A stretch of 64,000 bases of DNA. Source: Rhizodiscina lignyota (lineage: Eukaryota > Ascomycota > Dothideomycetes > Aulographales > Rhizodiscinaceae). The number at the start of each line of letters is the position of its first letter. Positions within the stretch are counted from its first letter, which is position 1. Made by a program: the position numbers and the translations under genes. This document shows, piece by piece, positions 1 through 12,865 of this stretch. The stretch covers positions 496,001 to 560,000 of the forward strand of contig ML978131.1 in NCBI GenBank assembly GCA_010015805.1, given 5' to 3'. The notes under the pieces were generated by a model. It did no database searches. It worked only from the letters and a program-made list of their open reading frames with translations, and was not told where the DNA came from.

Positions 1-953
1 GTAAGCAGAAGTGGAGACAAATTTGCGCGGAATCGTCTCAACTTTCTTCCCCCTGACATCATTTTTGCAGCTGGAAAAATGGATAGGATAATCCGATGCC
101 GAATTCCAACCCATGTCACGTGCCGCGCATACCCCTTTCGACGTCGGGCGTCCATAGCTCACACCCATTATATTGTACAGTCATTTCCTCATTATCGTAT
201 GTCGTGATTATGGTGGATACTTTGTCTATGGCTATGATACTTTGGTCTGCAGTCCCTGTGATCGCCATCAACTTTCGGCAATAGCGGACGCCCTTGATCA
301 GCTGAACCCCGGAAGCTTTATCGTCACGAAGTAGACAAGCCCATAATGAGGCATTCAGTGTCATTATGCTTCGCTGACTCCTTATATGATGTCATTGGCC
401 TTGAGGACCACTTTCTCTTCTCGCAAGTCGGGCCCTGTCTCCACTGCTACGCTACTTCAGGAGATGCAGTTCGAACGTGCGTAATCATAAGAGATGGGAC
501 TATAGGATACTCTCTCAGTCCAGTAACTCGTGAGTATTTTAGTAAGGCTTTCTGTGTAACATAAATTTGTCTTGTTTCATGTCGCCTGCCATCTTACCCC
601 CAGGAGAAGGCGGATGTGGAGAACGGACAACACCATCTTCGAAAGATTAAAAATGAAAGAGATTTAAAGACTACAAACAGTATCAGAAACCGATGATTAT
701 GGAACCCCATGGAATGCACTGAGATGCAGCAGGTGAAGTTGAGGTGGGCTTTGGGCTTTGTTGGTGAGATTGTCCAAGTTGGGAAAACCTGTGGTCACCC
801 ATCACTTCACTTGACTTAACACGACGAAACTCCCAGCCACCCGACAAACTTTTAACACATGGCGAACCTCCCAGGCAGCACTTCTATTCTCGGTGTGGTC
901 CTCTGATTCGTCAATTGGTCCTATTGACCAGCCACCTTAACGATACTTTCAAG
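1..953. other. Left edge, no gene recognised
   Basis: Only short open frames with no family resemblance are present on either strand. The stretch directly before 954 probably serves as promoter and 5' leader of the first gene; an ATG at 915 lies in the same frame as 954, so translation could start 13 codons earlier. Part of a gene outside the window may end here, but I cannot see one. Confidence 0.5.
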
Positions 954-2796
954 ATGAGTCCTCCACCGGAGCCTCCAGTCTCCTTTGCTCCCGACACCTC
1001 TGCGCCCAACTCATCCGCTCCCGACTTCTCTACTCCCGACTTTGATCCCGTCGCATGGTTGCAGAAGGGTAGGAACAATCTTGCAGCGTGGCGCAAAACT
1101 ATTGAGCAGAATCAGCGGCCTCAGGTACACCGCCAGCCACAGCTCGTTGAGGACGAATTGAGCAACATGGCCAAACCAATGGCAAAAAAATCGATTGCGA
1201 AACGAGACCCGACCTTGGATAAGCTTCTCAGCTCCCCAGTCGTCAAGTTCACATTCCCAGACCTTGCGCCATATCCTTCGCCTATGCAATGTCGTGAACT
1301 CGCACCATATCACGCAAAACGAGTTCAGTTCACGCTTCACTCAATGGCGGATGATCTCTACAATCACTTGAAACTCTCAGAACTTTGGAACAAGACTGTA
1401 AGCAATATTGAACCGAGCAGCGCAAAAAAAACAGCTGACGCTTACCCGTTTTCAGCTTCGCGACGGACACAACGACTTGCTGTGGTTCCTTCACCGCGTC
1501 AATCTCGAAAAGCCGACTACGCCAGCTTCTGCCGTTAGAACCACCGCGAAAGACATGGCCTTCGGAAGTTTCTTCGACGAAGAGCTACCTTTCCCCTTGA
1601 CTCTCAAGATCTCGCCCAACACTGGCCGCATGAGGCGCCGCGTGACACCGCTCCGCTTTGGCGATCTCACCGACTTCGAAGACCTGTACTACATGATCTG
1701 GCACAAGGTGCTTACAGTCTACCAAGACTTGCGAGTAAGATATGCTTGCGGATTCATCTCACGAGAAAGCGTCATTCACCACCACGGCGTCACCCTTCGT
1801 GAAGAGAAGCCTTTCACTGTCAAGGAGCTGTCCTGGTTTCTACAAGCGGCCTGGGCAGAGCTCACTGATCCCCAACTCATTGTCGCGTTGGACTCAGCGC
1901 TCGGTGCTCGGTACCTTCAAGAGGACTTAGTCCCTGGCTACGACCCGCAAAAGCATTCGCTCGAGGATGAACTCCGTATTCGACAGGCCTACAGCAACCG
2001 TGGCCAAAACCTTCTCAAGCCGCTTCAGTACTCCCCTGGTTTGAAGGACCTTAGCTCCGCATCTCCAGTCGAAATCATCAACCAGGTGTACACCAAGCAC
2101 AAGATTATTCGCGATTGCGAAAAGGTGATCGAGCAAAGCAACAAGACTGAACGCGAGGTGCGAAAGGCAGGAATCAAGTTCCTACAACAGCGCACTCAAG
2201 CACGCACTGCTGGTCCTCCACAACCTGCGCCGGATGATCCAAAGAGCTATCCTTGTGAATGCAAGCGTGGCTGCATTTGCAAGGATCTCTGCACTGTCGA
2301 GCCCAACGGTGGATGCCTCTGTAGGATGTGGCCTGAGTTTTACTCGGCCTACGAACTGGACGAGTTTGCCGGCGAGCAACTCGAATGCGAAACTGGCACT
2401 GCAGTTGGCGAGTCCTACCTCTTCGGTACTCCTTCGAACGAGTTTGCCCAAATGCAAGTGGCTGCTATTGCTCTGTCGCGCCATCCGGTCGTGGGTCCTG
2501 AGTTGACCCGAGCTGCGAGCGACGTCCAGGATGAGATGAAGAAGTTGGAAGTGGAGTTTGCGAAGGTGGATTTGGAGAAGGCGGCGATGACACCGGCAGC
2601 GTTGACACCAAGGATGGAGAAGCTGACTATGGAGACCCCAGCCATGTTGATGACGCCTTCTCTAGTGGCGTCTTCTCAACTGGGAACTCCTGAGCCTGGA
2701 TCGGAGCCCAATACTCCATCCCACCAGCCTCGCAAGCGGTTGGCAGGCTCAATCAGGTCGCGCATGAACCTCGTCAAGCGCATCAAGCAGACTTGA
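954..2796 (+). CDS. Uncharacterised 594-aa protein with a Cys-rich segment
   Basis: Two exons, 954-1397 and 1456-2796, join across a 58-nt intron with a GCTGAC-like branch site and a TTTTCAG acceptor; the join keeps the frame and gives 594 aa. I do not recognise the family. The N-terminus (about 50 aa) is Pro/Ser-rich. The centre (about residues 100-330) looks globular, with Trp and aromatic residues such as LYYMIWHKVLTVYQDLR. Around residues 414-440 seven cysteines fall within about 25 residues (CECKRGCICKDLC then CLC), which could bind metal. The C-terminus has repeated Met-Thr-Pro segments and ends in basic residues (RKRLAGSIRSRMNLVKRIK), possibly a nuclear signal. The start at 954 was chosen for its purine at -3 (AAGATG). 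Confidence 0.75.
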
Positions 2797-3301
2797 GAAG
2801 CTTCAGGAGAGAACGAGTGTGGAGTCCGCTACTTCTAGAATAGATGACCACGTTTCATCAAACATTGAGAGCATATATGCTTACTATAGCTGTCTAGTTG
2901 TGTGAAATAGACACACCAGAATGCAAGACAGAACCTGCTTACATCCTCTTATGTGCATTGTCGTCGACCGGGGGATAACCTCAATCTGCTATTTCAGTGA
3001 TCTCGTCGACAATAAGGAAGGTCTCTTTTCAATTGAATTGCTGACTAATTACAGGCGAAGCAGTAGTAATGGTGCCCTCGATTCCTCTTCAGCGTTCAAC
3101 GATTGGGCAAATGCCACATATCCAGGCGTACTTAAGGTGGTCTTTGGAGTCGCATGTGCACCCCTGTCAGCCACATTGATGCCAAGCCCGCCCAGTCCCA
3201 TCTTGACTGATCCCTTCGTCATGCTCATAATTTCCCGGTCATCACATTCTCATTTAGCATGCTGTAAGAACGCTCGCTGCTAGGCGCGCGCTGTCGCGAC
3301 A
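2797..3301. other. Intergenic, no gene recognised
   Basis: This 505-bp stretch separates two genes on the same strand and should hold the 3' end of the first and the promoter of the MFS gene. A 120-codon open frame at 2921-3283 shows no protein-like features and I do not support it. Confidence 0.5.
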
Positions 3302-5315
3302 ATGCCACCCTTCAGATTCCCCTTTACCGCCACGCGTTGGCAAGTCGTCACCTATCTTCTCGGCGTCGCGCTCTTCAGCATCTCCTTCCTGGTTTTTCTC
3401 AACTCGTCTATTTCTTTCGTTATTACCGAGCGAATTGGGCAGCGCTCACGTGTCGGCGATGCTGTGGGTACATTGGGCTTCGCAGATGAGGCACTGGCCC
3501 TCCTGGCGTGTCCTTTATGGGGCATGCTGAGTGATCGCGTGGGCGTGAGGGCGGTAGCTGTCGCTGGCTACTTGATCGTTGGAGTGGCCTTAGCAGGTCT
3601 CGTCATGAGCAAGAATGTGTATCCAGACTTGCTGTTGGGCAGATTGGCCTTCAGTCTGGGTGGTGCAGCGACGTATGTGCTCAATTGCGTTTTGGTGCTA
3701 TCAAGTTTGACCTGCTAACGGACGATATGAATGCAGTGCGACAATGGTAACAGCAATCCTCCCCTCCATGACATTGCCAGTACAAGGCTCGCGGATAGAA
3801 TCGCGACCACTCAGCAGCCAGGCGAATGGCCACAACGTGACCCCATCCATTTCCTCCGAGCTTACGATCACTCCGACTCGCTACCAATCTTCCTCCTCCA
3901 GACAAGAATCGAGAGATGGACCTATTGGAGAGACTACAGACGCCTCAACATCACAATTGGCCGGTCTGGTCGGCATGTTTACAGGGTTGGGGGCACTTCT
4001 GGCACTGGTTGTCTTCCTTCCGCTGCCAGCCAGGTTCCAAAAACGAGGGGCGACATCTGGTGAAGCGGTGGCAGACAGCTTCTTCATCGTGGGGGCTGTC
4101 GCGATTGTCGTGTCTCTGTTCTGCTTCGTTGGGTTACGCAACCTACCAGGAGAGGAGCATAAGGGCTGGAGCGCGCTATTTGGCAAAATGAAGGAGGGAA
4201 ACAAGTATGATGGGTTGCCTTCCTCGTCAGAAAATGCGGAAGATGAACAGCTGCAGCTTTCGTATCTTCATCTGCTTGGTACATCGGTCCGTCTGGGGGT
4301 CCAGGATACGAACATTGGCCTGGGTTACCTGGGAGGGTTTGTCGCTCGAGCGTCCAGTGTCGCGATTTCTCTATTCATTCCTCTCTTTGTGAACGCCTAC
4401 TTCATCAGTTCTGGAATCTGCAATCCGGACCCGAATACCCCAGGAATGCCTGCTGATCCAGGAGAAGTTAAACGCCGATGCGCACAAGCCTATGTCGTGG
4501 CAGCAAAACTCACTGGCACTTCACAGCTTGTGGCGCTGATCTGTGCACCCATCTTCGGTTATTTATCCGGACGATATACGCGATTCAACGTCCCGTTACT
4601 GCTAGCCGCTTTCGCTGGGATCGCAGGATACACTGCCTTTGGATTGCTAAAGAGTCCGGATCCGTCGAGCGAAGACGGTACCGCTGGTGTCTACTTTATC
4701 GTTGCACTGCTGGGGATTAGCCAGATCGGCGCTATAGTGTGCAGTCTTGGTTTACTAGGGAGAGGAATCCAAGGAGGCGACGCTGCTCTGGACGTTGACC
4801 ATGATGCGGCTGACCAAGAAACGGTCCGTTCTGCCAGTGTTGTCCCATCTGCCATACCCGCTCAAGTCCAGCGGGCAATGCAAAGCAATGGTACACCGAT
4901 CACATCGCCTTCTCTTGCGCCATCGAGTCGTCGTGACTCCGTCGCTGCAGGTGCCAACATTGCAAGCACTGTGCTAAACGAGTCGTCTCCTCTCATCCCT
5001 TCCCACATCCGGCGAATACAACTATCTCCTCATTCATCACGAGCGCGTCTGAAGGGGTCAATTGCTGGAATCTACAGTCTAGGAGGTGGCGCAGGGATTC
5101 TACTTCTCACGAAAGCTGGAGGAGTCATGTTCGATCAGGTAGATGTCGGTGCACCTTTCTGGCTTATGGCCGGCTTCAATGGCCTGCTGTTCATTGTCGG
5201 AGTGGTCTGCAGTGTCATTGAATGGGCTAAACAAAAGCGAGAGGAGAATTTCATTTCATGGCAAAGGGATATGGAGAGGGAAAGCACGCCGGTGGATGCT
5301 GGCGGAGGCGGTTGA
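3302..5315 (+). CDS. MFS transporter (YCR023C-like)
   Basis: Exons 3302-3672 and 3737-5315 join across a 64-nt intron with a GCTAAC branch site, giving 649 aa. The first exon has a hydrophobic helix (VVTYLLGVALFSISFLVFL) and the MFS loop motif around WGMLSDRVGVRAV (G-x-x-x-D-R-x-G-x-R). More membrane segments occur up to the C-terminus (PFWLMAGFNGLLFIVGVVC). Long polar insertions lie between helices, near residues 150-190 and 390-460, the latter rich in Ser and Pro. The layout resembles the uncharacterised yeast YCR023C group of the major facilitator superfamily, probably on a vacuolar or plasma membrane. The substrate cannot be read from the sequence. Confidence 0.8.
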
Positions 5316-5700
5316 ACCTCGTATATGACGATCTCCAAGGGCCTAATTGAAGTTAATGAAAATCGGTACACATAAATACAAATACAACATCAAATTTCAT
5401 GAACGCTTTTTATAGCACACAAATGGGCAAGGCGGGTGATTCCGAATATCTCTCCACTGTCTTGGCAATATGATTCGCGGTAACCGGTCCCACGCGCTCG
5501 GTAAAACGAGATGCAGACTGATGAAATCTTCTCCCGCGCGGGCTGAACAATGGGCGTTCGCTCAGATTCCTCTTTCCCACCAGCATTCACTTCTTTCCGC
5601 GCTCGAGAAGCGTTCAAGCCCCACCGGCAGGCAAGGAAAAGCGCGCGAATCATGGCGACGACTACTTGATCGATCCTAGTGTCAGCACATCTGCAGTGCA
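5316..5700. other. Intergenic, promoter of methyltransferase gene
   Basis: This 385-bp stretch lies between the MFS gene and the methyltransferase start. No gene, repeat or clear motif is visible; it presumably holds the 3' end of one gene and the promoter of the next. Confidence 0.4.
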
Positions 5701-7072
5701 ATGTCGAGCAGTCACAACGCCGACGCCTCTACCAGCGGAGCGGAGCAGAACGCCGAGAGAACCGGATCGTCGGAGGCAAACGCTGCGTCTGATATTCAGC
5801 AGAACGTCGTCGCGGCCGCAGGAGGGCAAGGAGCACCTCACTCATCCGCGGTTTGTGCTGTCAAATTCTGCAGATATTGTGGAGTGCGCGCTTATGGATG
5901 TAATGTAGGAGGCTGGCCCTTCAACGCAGAGCGCCTATTATCCGCCGTCGCTGTCGGACTTTACTGGGCCGGTTGCGGATAGTCACAATTCTTCGAGTAA
6001 TAGCGATACTGATTCTGCGGTTGGAGATTTCGTCTCGACGCGCAGTCAGAGCTTGAGCGAGTCTGTATTCGATTTTCGCAACGAGCATGGTAAGAATTTC
6101 CAACCATTCGATGGCAGTTCTAAGTGGGGCACGTCCTTGCACTGGCAACCCTACCGGCTCTATACTGATGAATATTCGCCATTATAACAACTAAAATCTA
6201 ACCTGCTTTGCCTAGGTCGACGCTATCATGCTTATCGCGATGGAGTCGAATACCAACTACCAAACGACGAGCAGGAACTCGACCGGCTAGATCTACAACA
6301 TCATCTATTCTATCTTACCTTACGGGGCAAACTGCAACAAAGTCCTCTTGATGAACTACCTTATGGCGTTCAAAACGTGCTCGACATAGGCACAGGCACT
6401 GGAATATGGGCAATCGACTTCGCGGACCGTTATCCAACAGCCAAGGTGATAGGCACAGATCTATCACCAGTACAGCCAGTCTACGTTCCACCTAATTGCC
6501 ATTTCTATGTTGACGACGCTACTGCTGATTGGAATTTTGATGCCCCGTTCGACTTCATCCACGGACGAATGCTGGTTGTTGCAATTAAGGATTGGTCGGC
6601 TCTCTTCCGGCAATGCTTCGACAATCTTACACCTGGTGGCTGGGTCGAGTTTCAGGATCTCAATTTCCCCTTTCGCTGTGACGATGGCAGCGCTGGGCCG
6701 GACTCGGCCGCATTGCAGTGGAGCTATAAATTTGTGGAGGGCGCAGCAAAACTAGGTATCGATATGACCGCTCCGAACAAATTCGCACAGCAGCTGGCCG
6801 AGGTCGGCTTTGTGGATGTTCAAGTAGAACGCTATGTCTGGCCGATCAATCGGTGGCCAAAAGACGAGCACGAGAAAGAGAAAGGACTATGGATGCTTCA
6901 GAATATGCAGGAGGGTCTGCAAGGCTTCTCGATGGGCATCTTCACAAAGGGATTGGGATGGAGAGCGGAGGAGGTGGAGGTCTTTCTTGCGGAAGTGCGA
7001 CGAGCGTTCAACAACCGGAAGAGTCACGTATATTTGCCGATTTGGATTGTATATGCCAGGAAACCATCTTGA
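5701..7072 (+). CDS. LaeA-like SAM-dependent methyltransferase (copy A)
   Basis: Exons 5701-5850, 5930-6089 and 6216-7072 give 388 aa. The acidic, Ser-rich N-terminus (about 90 aa) is followed by the family marker RRYHAYRDG and LPNDEQELDRLDLQHHLF, then the SAM-binding motif VLDIGTGTGIWAIDFADRYP (motif I) and LTPGGWVEFQDL. This order is that of the LaeA/UMTA class, which includes regulators of secondary metabolism and small-molecule methyltransferases. The C-terminus ends in IWIVYARKPS. The second intron has a perfect CTAAC branch site; the first (79 nt, GTTTGT donor) is inferred from frame only and is less certain. A second copy lies at 17928-19853 on the other strand. Whether this one regulates chromatin or methylates a metabolite cannot be told. 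Confidence 0.85.
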
Positions 7073-7632
7073 TGGACACGATTGAATGTTAGATAATGTC
7101 TTAGTCTTGTCCATACTGCATTGGATGAATTTATATTTGAGATTTTTATTGGCCGTGCATCTGCTGCGGTCTGCACTGGGGCGGCAGGTGACGAAGTACC
7201 CGGCCAGGGTTGGGAGCTCCCCTGTCGACGATGGGTTGCGGGGCAACGTGCTTCCAATCAGCTCACGACCCAAAAGTCTCTCATGCAGTCAGGACACCAC
7301 CACGACACCACTGTGTACCCTTGTCAAGCTGAGGCTTCTCTCTGCAGAATCTACTCCGAGTCCGTTCGCTTTCACCACCATCATTACAGTACACGCAACC
7401 TCTCGCTCTCTAGCATTGACGTTCACGAGATACGATGCGCTCACAGCGCAACCCCGCTGTCGCTCTCCGCCAGCTTCCCCAGCTCCAATAGAGCACCGAA
7501 ACCTCTGTGTATTCACCGCCTTGCGGCTCTTGCGGTCATAGTAACTATCAGCCGCCTGTATATACAGAGCGCCTTAAGACACCGGTCCCAAGATTCGAGC
7601 GTCGGCGAACATAGCGGCCTGACCACTCCACC
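7073..7632. other. Intergenic, promoter of b561-domain gene
   Basis: This 560-bp stretch is CT-rich on the plus strand near 7300-7500 (short runs of TCTC and CACCAC), as is usual for fungal promoters and 5' leaders. No separate gene is supported. Confidence 0.4.
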
Positions 7633-10278
7633 ATGTCTCCATCACCACAGCTGGACCAGCTGGCAGCGCCAGGCAGCTCGTCGTACTCTTCGAACACATT
7701 ACACGTAAGGCGCTCTGAATCTTCAAGGAATAAATGCAGAAACGCTCTTTCTAACGACCAGTAGGTTGGAGATGGCACCTGGGACTCCTCGCGCGATACA
7801 TTTCTTCTTCCCAATCTACAAGCTCTCAACTTTGCGACAATGCAATACAATGGTCAGTATACCTCATTAGACGCCGAATACAAACTGATTTCATGTTAGG
7901 CATGGCCAATCGTTTTCGAAATTTAGCGCAATACCACACTTTAATCCTAGGTCATGGAGTCCTTGCAGCCATTACATTTCTCGGCGTCGTCCCAATGGCC
8001 GTCATGATTGCACGCTTCTACCGTCGAAACCCGCGAATGGCCCTTAGATTACATATATGGATGCAGATCCTCACATTGTTTCTGACTACAATCGTCTTTG
8101 TGCTGGGGTGGTTTGCTGTCGGGCCGGAGCGCAGCTTGACAAACCCGCATCATGATGTTGGTTTGACCATCTATGTGTTGGTGTGGTTCCAAATCATATG
8201 GGGGTGGCTCACATATCGCACGGAGAAAGGGAAGCAAAGATACAAGACGCCTGTGCGATTGATGGTAAGCATGATGGGTTCGATTGATTGCGGTGGTGCT
8301 AATGAAATACCAGCTCCATCAATGGCTCGGACGGGCCACTGGCCTGCTTGCACTGGCGCAAATAGGGACCGGGATCACATTATATGGTTCTCCGAAAGCG
8401 CTGTTTATACTCTACGCGCTTGCACTCGCACTTATCATCTTCATTTACTTTGTGCTCAGTTACAGATACCAAGAGGCGCTCATTGCGGACGACAGCTACT
8501 ATACGGGGTCTAGTGTTGATGCACCACCAAGGCGCCAACGGTCTCAGCATCGCGGTCTGAAGGCTCTGGCTGGCGTAACAGCGGGAGCAATTGGCCTTGA
8601 GGCATGGAGGAGACACAGGAGAAGGTCTCGAGAAGAGACGCGTACAGACGTAATCAGTTCACGCCATAGTTCGCGTCCCTCTCGACACAGCTCACATCCC
8701 TCGGAATCGTTTGTGGACGAGAAGTTCTCTGAGCATGGCGGTCGGCAACATACGTGGCGCAACAGACTGCTGGGTGCAGCTGCAGCTGGAGGGACGATCG
8801 CTGCAATACGAGGCTTCATGAACCGTCGCAGAGGCAGGGACGACGAAATCAGCGATGTGAGCTATACACGTCCTTCAGGTGGAGTAACCACGGTCACGCA
8901 GGACGACATCAGTAGGGTGGAAAGCGGTCACGCACCCGCATCTCCTGCAAATGCTCGCCTCCATCGACCAGGAACATCTGCCGCAGTTGGCACGCCAGGA
9001 GGAAGCCCCCTGAGACGACCCAGGCCGAGACGAAGTGGAGACTCAATAAGCTCCTATACGAGTATCACAGATAGACAGGATCATCACGATAATTACGGTG
9101 TACGTGAGGGAGTTACTGCACTTGGAGTTGGAGGATTTGCAAAGTATCTGTGGAGCCGCCAAAGGAGAAGACGCGAAGATAGGAGAGTGGATGAAGTTCG
9201 GCGGCAAGATCAGATTCAAGAAGAAATTGCTCGCCGAAATAGTCGCAGACGACGCTACACCGGCGATGGATCACCTTCTGTCCGACGGCATGGTCGTCCA
9301 GTGGCTGCGGGCGGCTCTGTATTGACATTGGACGACAGCGCTCTCACCGGGAGCAATCCAGCGCTGTCACGACAGCACCTCCCTCGGCCGCCGACGGGTG
9401 GGCCGTCCACGGCCTCTCACTTACCTATCACTCCTCTCAATCCTCCCCCTTCGAACATACCGATGCCTCCTCCTCCTCCTCAATCTCAATTCACCGATCC
9501 TTTGCCTCCACCTCCACCAATAACCGATCCAGTTGTTCACGACTCTTCTGGGTCTGAGGCGTACATCTCAGCAGGTGGTGGCCAACACCGCAGACACCGC
9601 TTCCGCGACGCAGCAGCCGCAGGAGCTACTGGAGCTGCGCTAGGAACTGCGGCCGCAGCAGCTGGGGGTCGCGCACATAGTCGTGATAGCATGAACTCTC
9701 CACCAGTCAGTGTAAAAGTCAAAATGCACAACGACGGCCGCCACGTCACCCTCCGCCGCCTCAACGAACAGGAAGCGGCAGCAGAGCGCGATGCCCGCCG
9801 CCGCGAGCGCCGCAGACACCGAAACGGCAGCCTGAGCAGTCAAGACGGCAACACCACGGCCGACGAACGCTGGCGGCGAGTGGAGGCCATGGAAGCTGCG
9901 CAAGCCGCACAAGCGGGCCCGTCTGGAACGCAGCAGCACAACATCCTGCCTCCTGAAGCACACGCACCAATCCCAATGCCCATGCCGCCTCCTATGCCTA
10001 TGCCGCCGCCGCCACCGGGCCCGCCGCCACCGCAACATATGACACCGGCTCAGGCGCAGGCACAAGCTCTGTCGATGGATCTACCCCCTCCGCCACCAAT
10101 TCCGGGGTCTGGAATTGGCGGGAGCGGGATTGGAGGACATAGTCCGCCGAGTACGGGGGCGTATGGCACGGAGACGGATATCAGTAATTATGAGAGCAAT
10201 AGGAGGAGGAGGAGAGCTGAGAGGATGAAGGCTAAAGCGGCCCAAGGTGGTGGGTCGAGTAGAGTTGAGTTCCAATGA
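7633..10278 (+). CDS. Cytochrome b561-type membrane protein with long disordered tail
   Basis: Four exons (7633-7704, 7765-7852, 7900-8264, 8314-10278) give 829 aa. Residues about 60-220 form a membrane domain of about five helices. Histidines at H72 (in LILGHG), H105 (LRLHIW), H137/H138 (NPHHDVG) and H177 (LHQWLGR) are spaced like the two heme pairs of cytochrome b561, which carries electrons across a membrane, often for ferric reduction. There is no DOMON domain in front. The rest, roughly residues 230-829, is Arg/Ser-rich and then Pro-rich (runs such as PMPPPPPPQ), without globular character, and is probably a cytosolic disordered tail. Small Gly/Ala-rich segments such as AAAAGGTIAAIRGFM recur within it and may associate with membranes. 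Electron partners are unknown. Confidence 0.8.
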
Positions 10279-12865
10279 TGAATGGAATGGGGTATGAAGG
10301 CGTATGGAAAGATGAAAATTTTATTACGAAAGGACCACTCTCTTGCAAACGAGCGTTTTGTACACGGCTCAAGCGTGCACCTCCGAATCATGAGGCAATT
10401 CAGCCCGCTGAAAGAGCAAGCTTACTCGCAAGCAAGGCGCCTTTGGGAGTGACTTTCACTGCATTGCGTGGGATTTCAGGACAGCTGGTTAGCATGTGCA
10501 GCGGACGTGGGTGTACAGTACTGATGTTATGGATAATGCAATACTAAAAATTTATAAGATCAACAACTTGGTGTGGAGACGTGAAAAACAGGCGGGCGAG
10601 AGAGGTGGCTCCATAGCTTTAGAGGCGTACCGAAACGTACCGAAACATGAACAGGAGATGATTGGGGATTTGCAAATTGCGCGATTCTTGACCCCTGCAG
10701 ACTCCTGAATGATCTTCGGAAATTTCTAGTGACTCCAACTCCACGAGTGTAGCACATGGTGGAGTGGCTCCACCGACTCACGCCCGAAATCCATCAAACA
10801 ACGTTACGCCGGAATTCGAGAAATGAGGCGTTCCGAAGAGGCTGAAAAATTCTTTCTGAGATGTGGCGAGTATCACACAGATGGCCGGGCCCTTGTCCCT
10901 GTCAATTGCACACGAAACCGCCGTCTCAGGTGTGGTTGTTGCAAGCCTCCTTAGCCCAACATCACGAGATGCACGTCGAACGCGTTCCGGAACGGGAGAT
11001 CCAAAAGCTCAGTTTCTAGAAAAGGTGTGGAACGGGACTTACGAGTCATGACATCCGCAACGTCAGAAATAAGGCTTGAAAAAAGTCGACGTGCCCAAAC
11101 CGCCGGGATGCGAGGCAAGGCAAGTGTGCATGGTGGCTGAGTTGGAGCACGTCGATATCGACCTTTGACCCTCAGTATTGTATCAACCGCTGACAAGAAA
11201 TAGCTTCCTGTCGTATCTCAATCAGCGTCGGTGCCGAAGTGAGTTCTGCATGCTTTTACCAGCCCGCGAGGAAATGGAGTTAGCTGCACCTAGGCTCGGT
11301 CAAATTTGGAGTTCCTCGACTGCCAGTTGGTTCCTCACGCGCAAGATTTGGATGATTCGCATGGTGTCCGCCTCTCGCTCGCCTTGCTACGCGCAAGACG
11401 GCCCTTTTTCACGAGAGGTGGTATATAGAGGGCATACATCGTCCCTTTCCAGGAGTTCATGAAGAAATGTACAAGGTGGTGCTATTGCATTGCTATGTGA
11501 CTCCCACCGGGCTCTCCGCTCTCGCTTTCTTGCCATCATACGATAGGGCCTTCACCTTTGGGTTTTTCGTCCTTCCACCTCCGCACCACCTGCAGAGATG
11601 GTCCAATGGCCGCCAAAAGTGTCCAACTCGGGAATGAGAGATGATTATCCTCTCCTGATGAACAGCGGAAGCATTTCTATTCACGTCCAGCGAGACCTTG
11701 TAAACACCTATCACATGCCGGAATTGCGCTGCGTCGAAGACGCACGAGCGCGCTCGTCCGCTGGGCTGCTGAAGCCGCTAGAGGTATTGCCATCCGACGT
11801 CAAATTTTCGCGGAAGCCGTGTCCAAGAGCAGCTGCCGACCCGCTCGTTCGGATGGGAGGTTTACGCGGCATTGCGATACACCTGCTCCCTCAGCTATGT
11901 GGACGGCGACTGAGCATGAAGCAGCAGCTCCATATTTGCGAATGGACATGGCAAGCAGCTATCCAATGCACTAAAAGGGACGGATTGAATCGGGCCACAT
12001 CCCTGAGGTTGCGATCAAAGGCAGGACGGCTAATCGGACGCAGGCGAATCGTTTCCTGCCTACCGCTGTCGATCTGAAGATCACCCAGATTTGAGGTGCA
12101 CGCCGGCCATCGCAAGCGGAAACAACGTTTGTTCATCACCACCAGCACTTCTACGGCGCTTCCATTATTGCGGGCCTGCGGCAGCTCCGAGCATCCGACA
12201 ATTGCAGGCGCTCCATGCACATTTTGCTGCCGCACTGCCACAGCTCAGCGCGGCGAACATCACATCCATCCATCTCGGGAGTCTGTTGAGAGCATCTGTG
12301 TTAGAGTTGACTGGTTGCAGCTGCACCTCAATGCAAGATCCTCAGCTTGACCAGGACTCGGAATGAGGCAACCCCCTCCGGCGATGACGCATTCAGCCAT
12401 TTGCCCGCCCGCCCTCACATCTCAATTCCGCCAGCACCCATGGCGGACGTCTACCTCGGACCCTAGGGCTGAAGCTTAGAGACGCACTGGCGCGCTATCA
12501 GAAGTCGCTGGGTGCGGTGGCTATCGAGGGCTAATATGGCTTGCGTGCTTGGCCGGTCTAGGCGTGTGCCCACGAAAGCCACTGGGGCTAACCGTTTACC
12601 CATGCTTTTAGTGCTCCTCCTAACCTCCTCAGCACATCAGACCATGACACAGACTCTGTACGTCCGCACAATCCGATATTCCTCGGCGCCATCACCGGCC
12701 TCTCCGCCACAGCTCCTCGTCAATGCCGGCCGATCAAAACTGCTTGCCGGCACCATGACCTAAAATGTTCCGGTTCATTTCGATGTTCCTATTGGTATTA
12801 TTCTATTTGAGGCAGCATCGGCCAGAGGCTTCCAAATCGTGCTGCCCAAACCACCAAGTTCAGCC
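10279..12865. other. Long intergenic stretch, no gene recognised
   Basis: About 2.6 kb on which I find no protein family and no consistent exon chain on either strand. Open frames of up to 159 codons occur but read as random sequence. No repeat or transposon ends are evident. It probably contains the promoter and a long 5' leader of the Zn2Cys6 regulator; a non-coding transcript is possible but not visible. Confidence 0.45.

Noticed and set aside
2921-3283. 120-codon open frame between the first two genes
   Set aside because: No family likeness, no codon-bias sign and no promoter features; kept as intergenic.
9460-9530. CCT/CTC microsatellite as a non-coding repeat
   Set aside because: It codes the Pro runs of the b561 protein tail in frame and is part of that gene.
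11598-12077. 159-codon open frame in the long gap
   Set aside because: The composition is random-like, without conserved motifs or a plausible splice partner.
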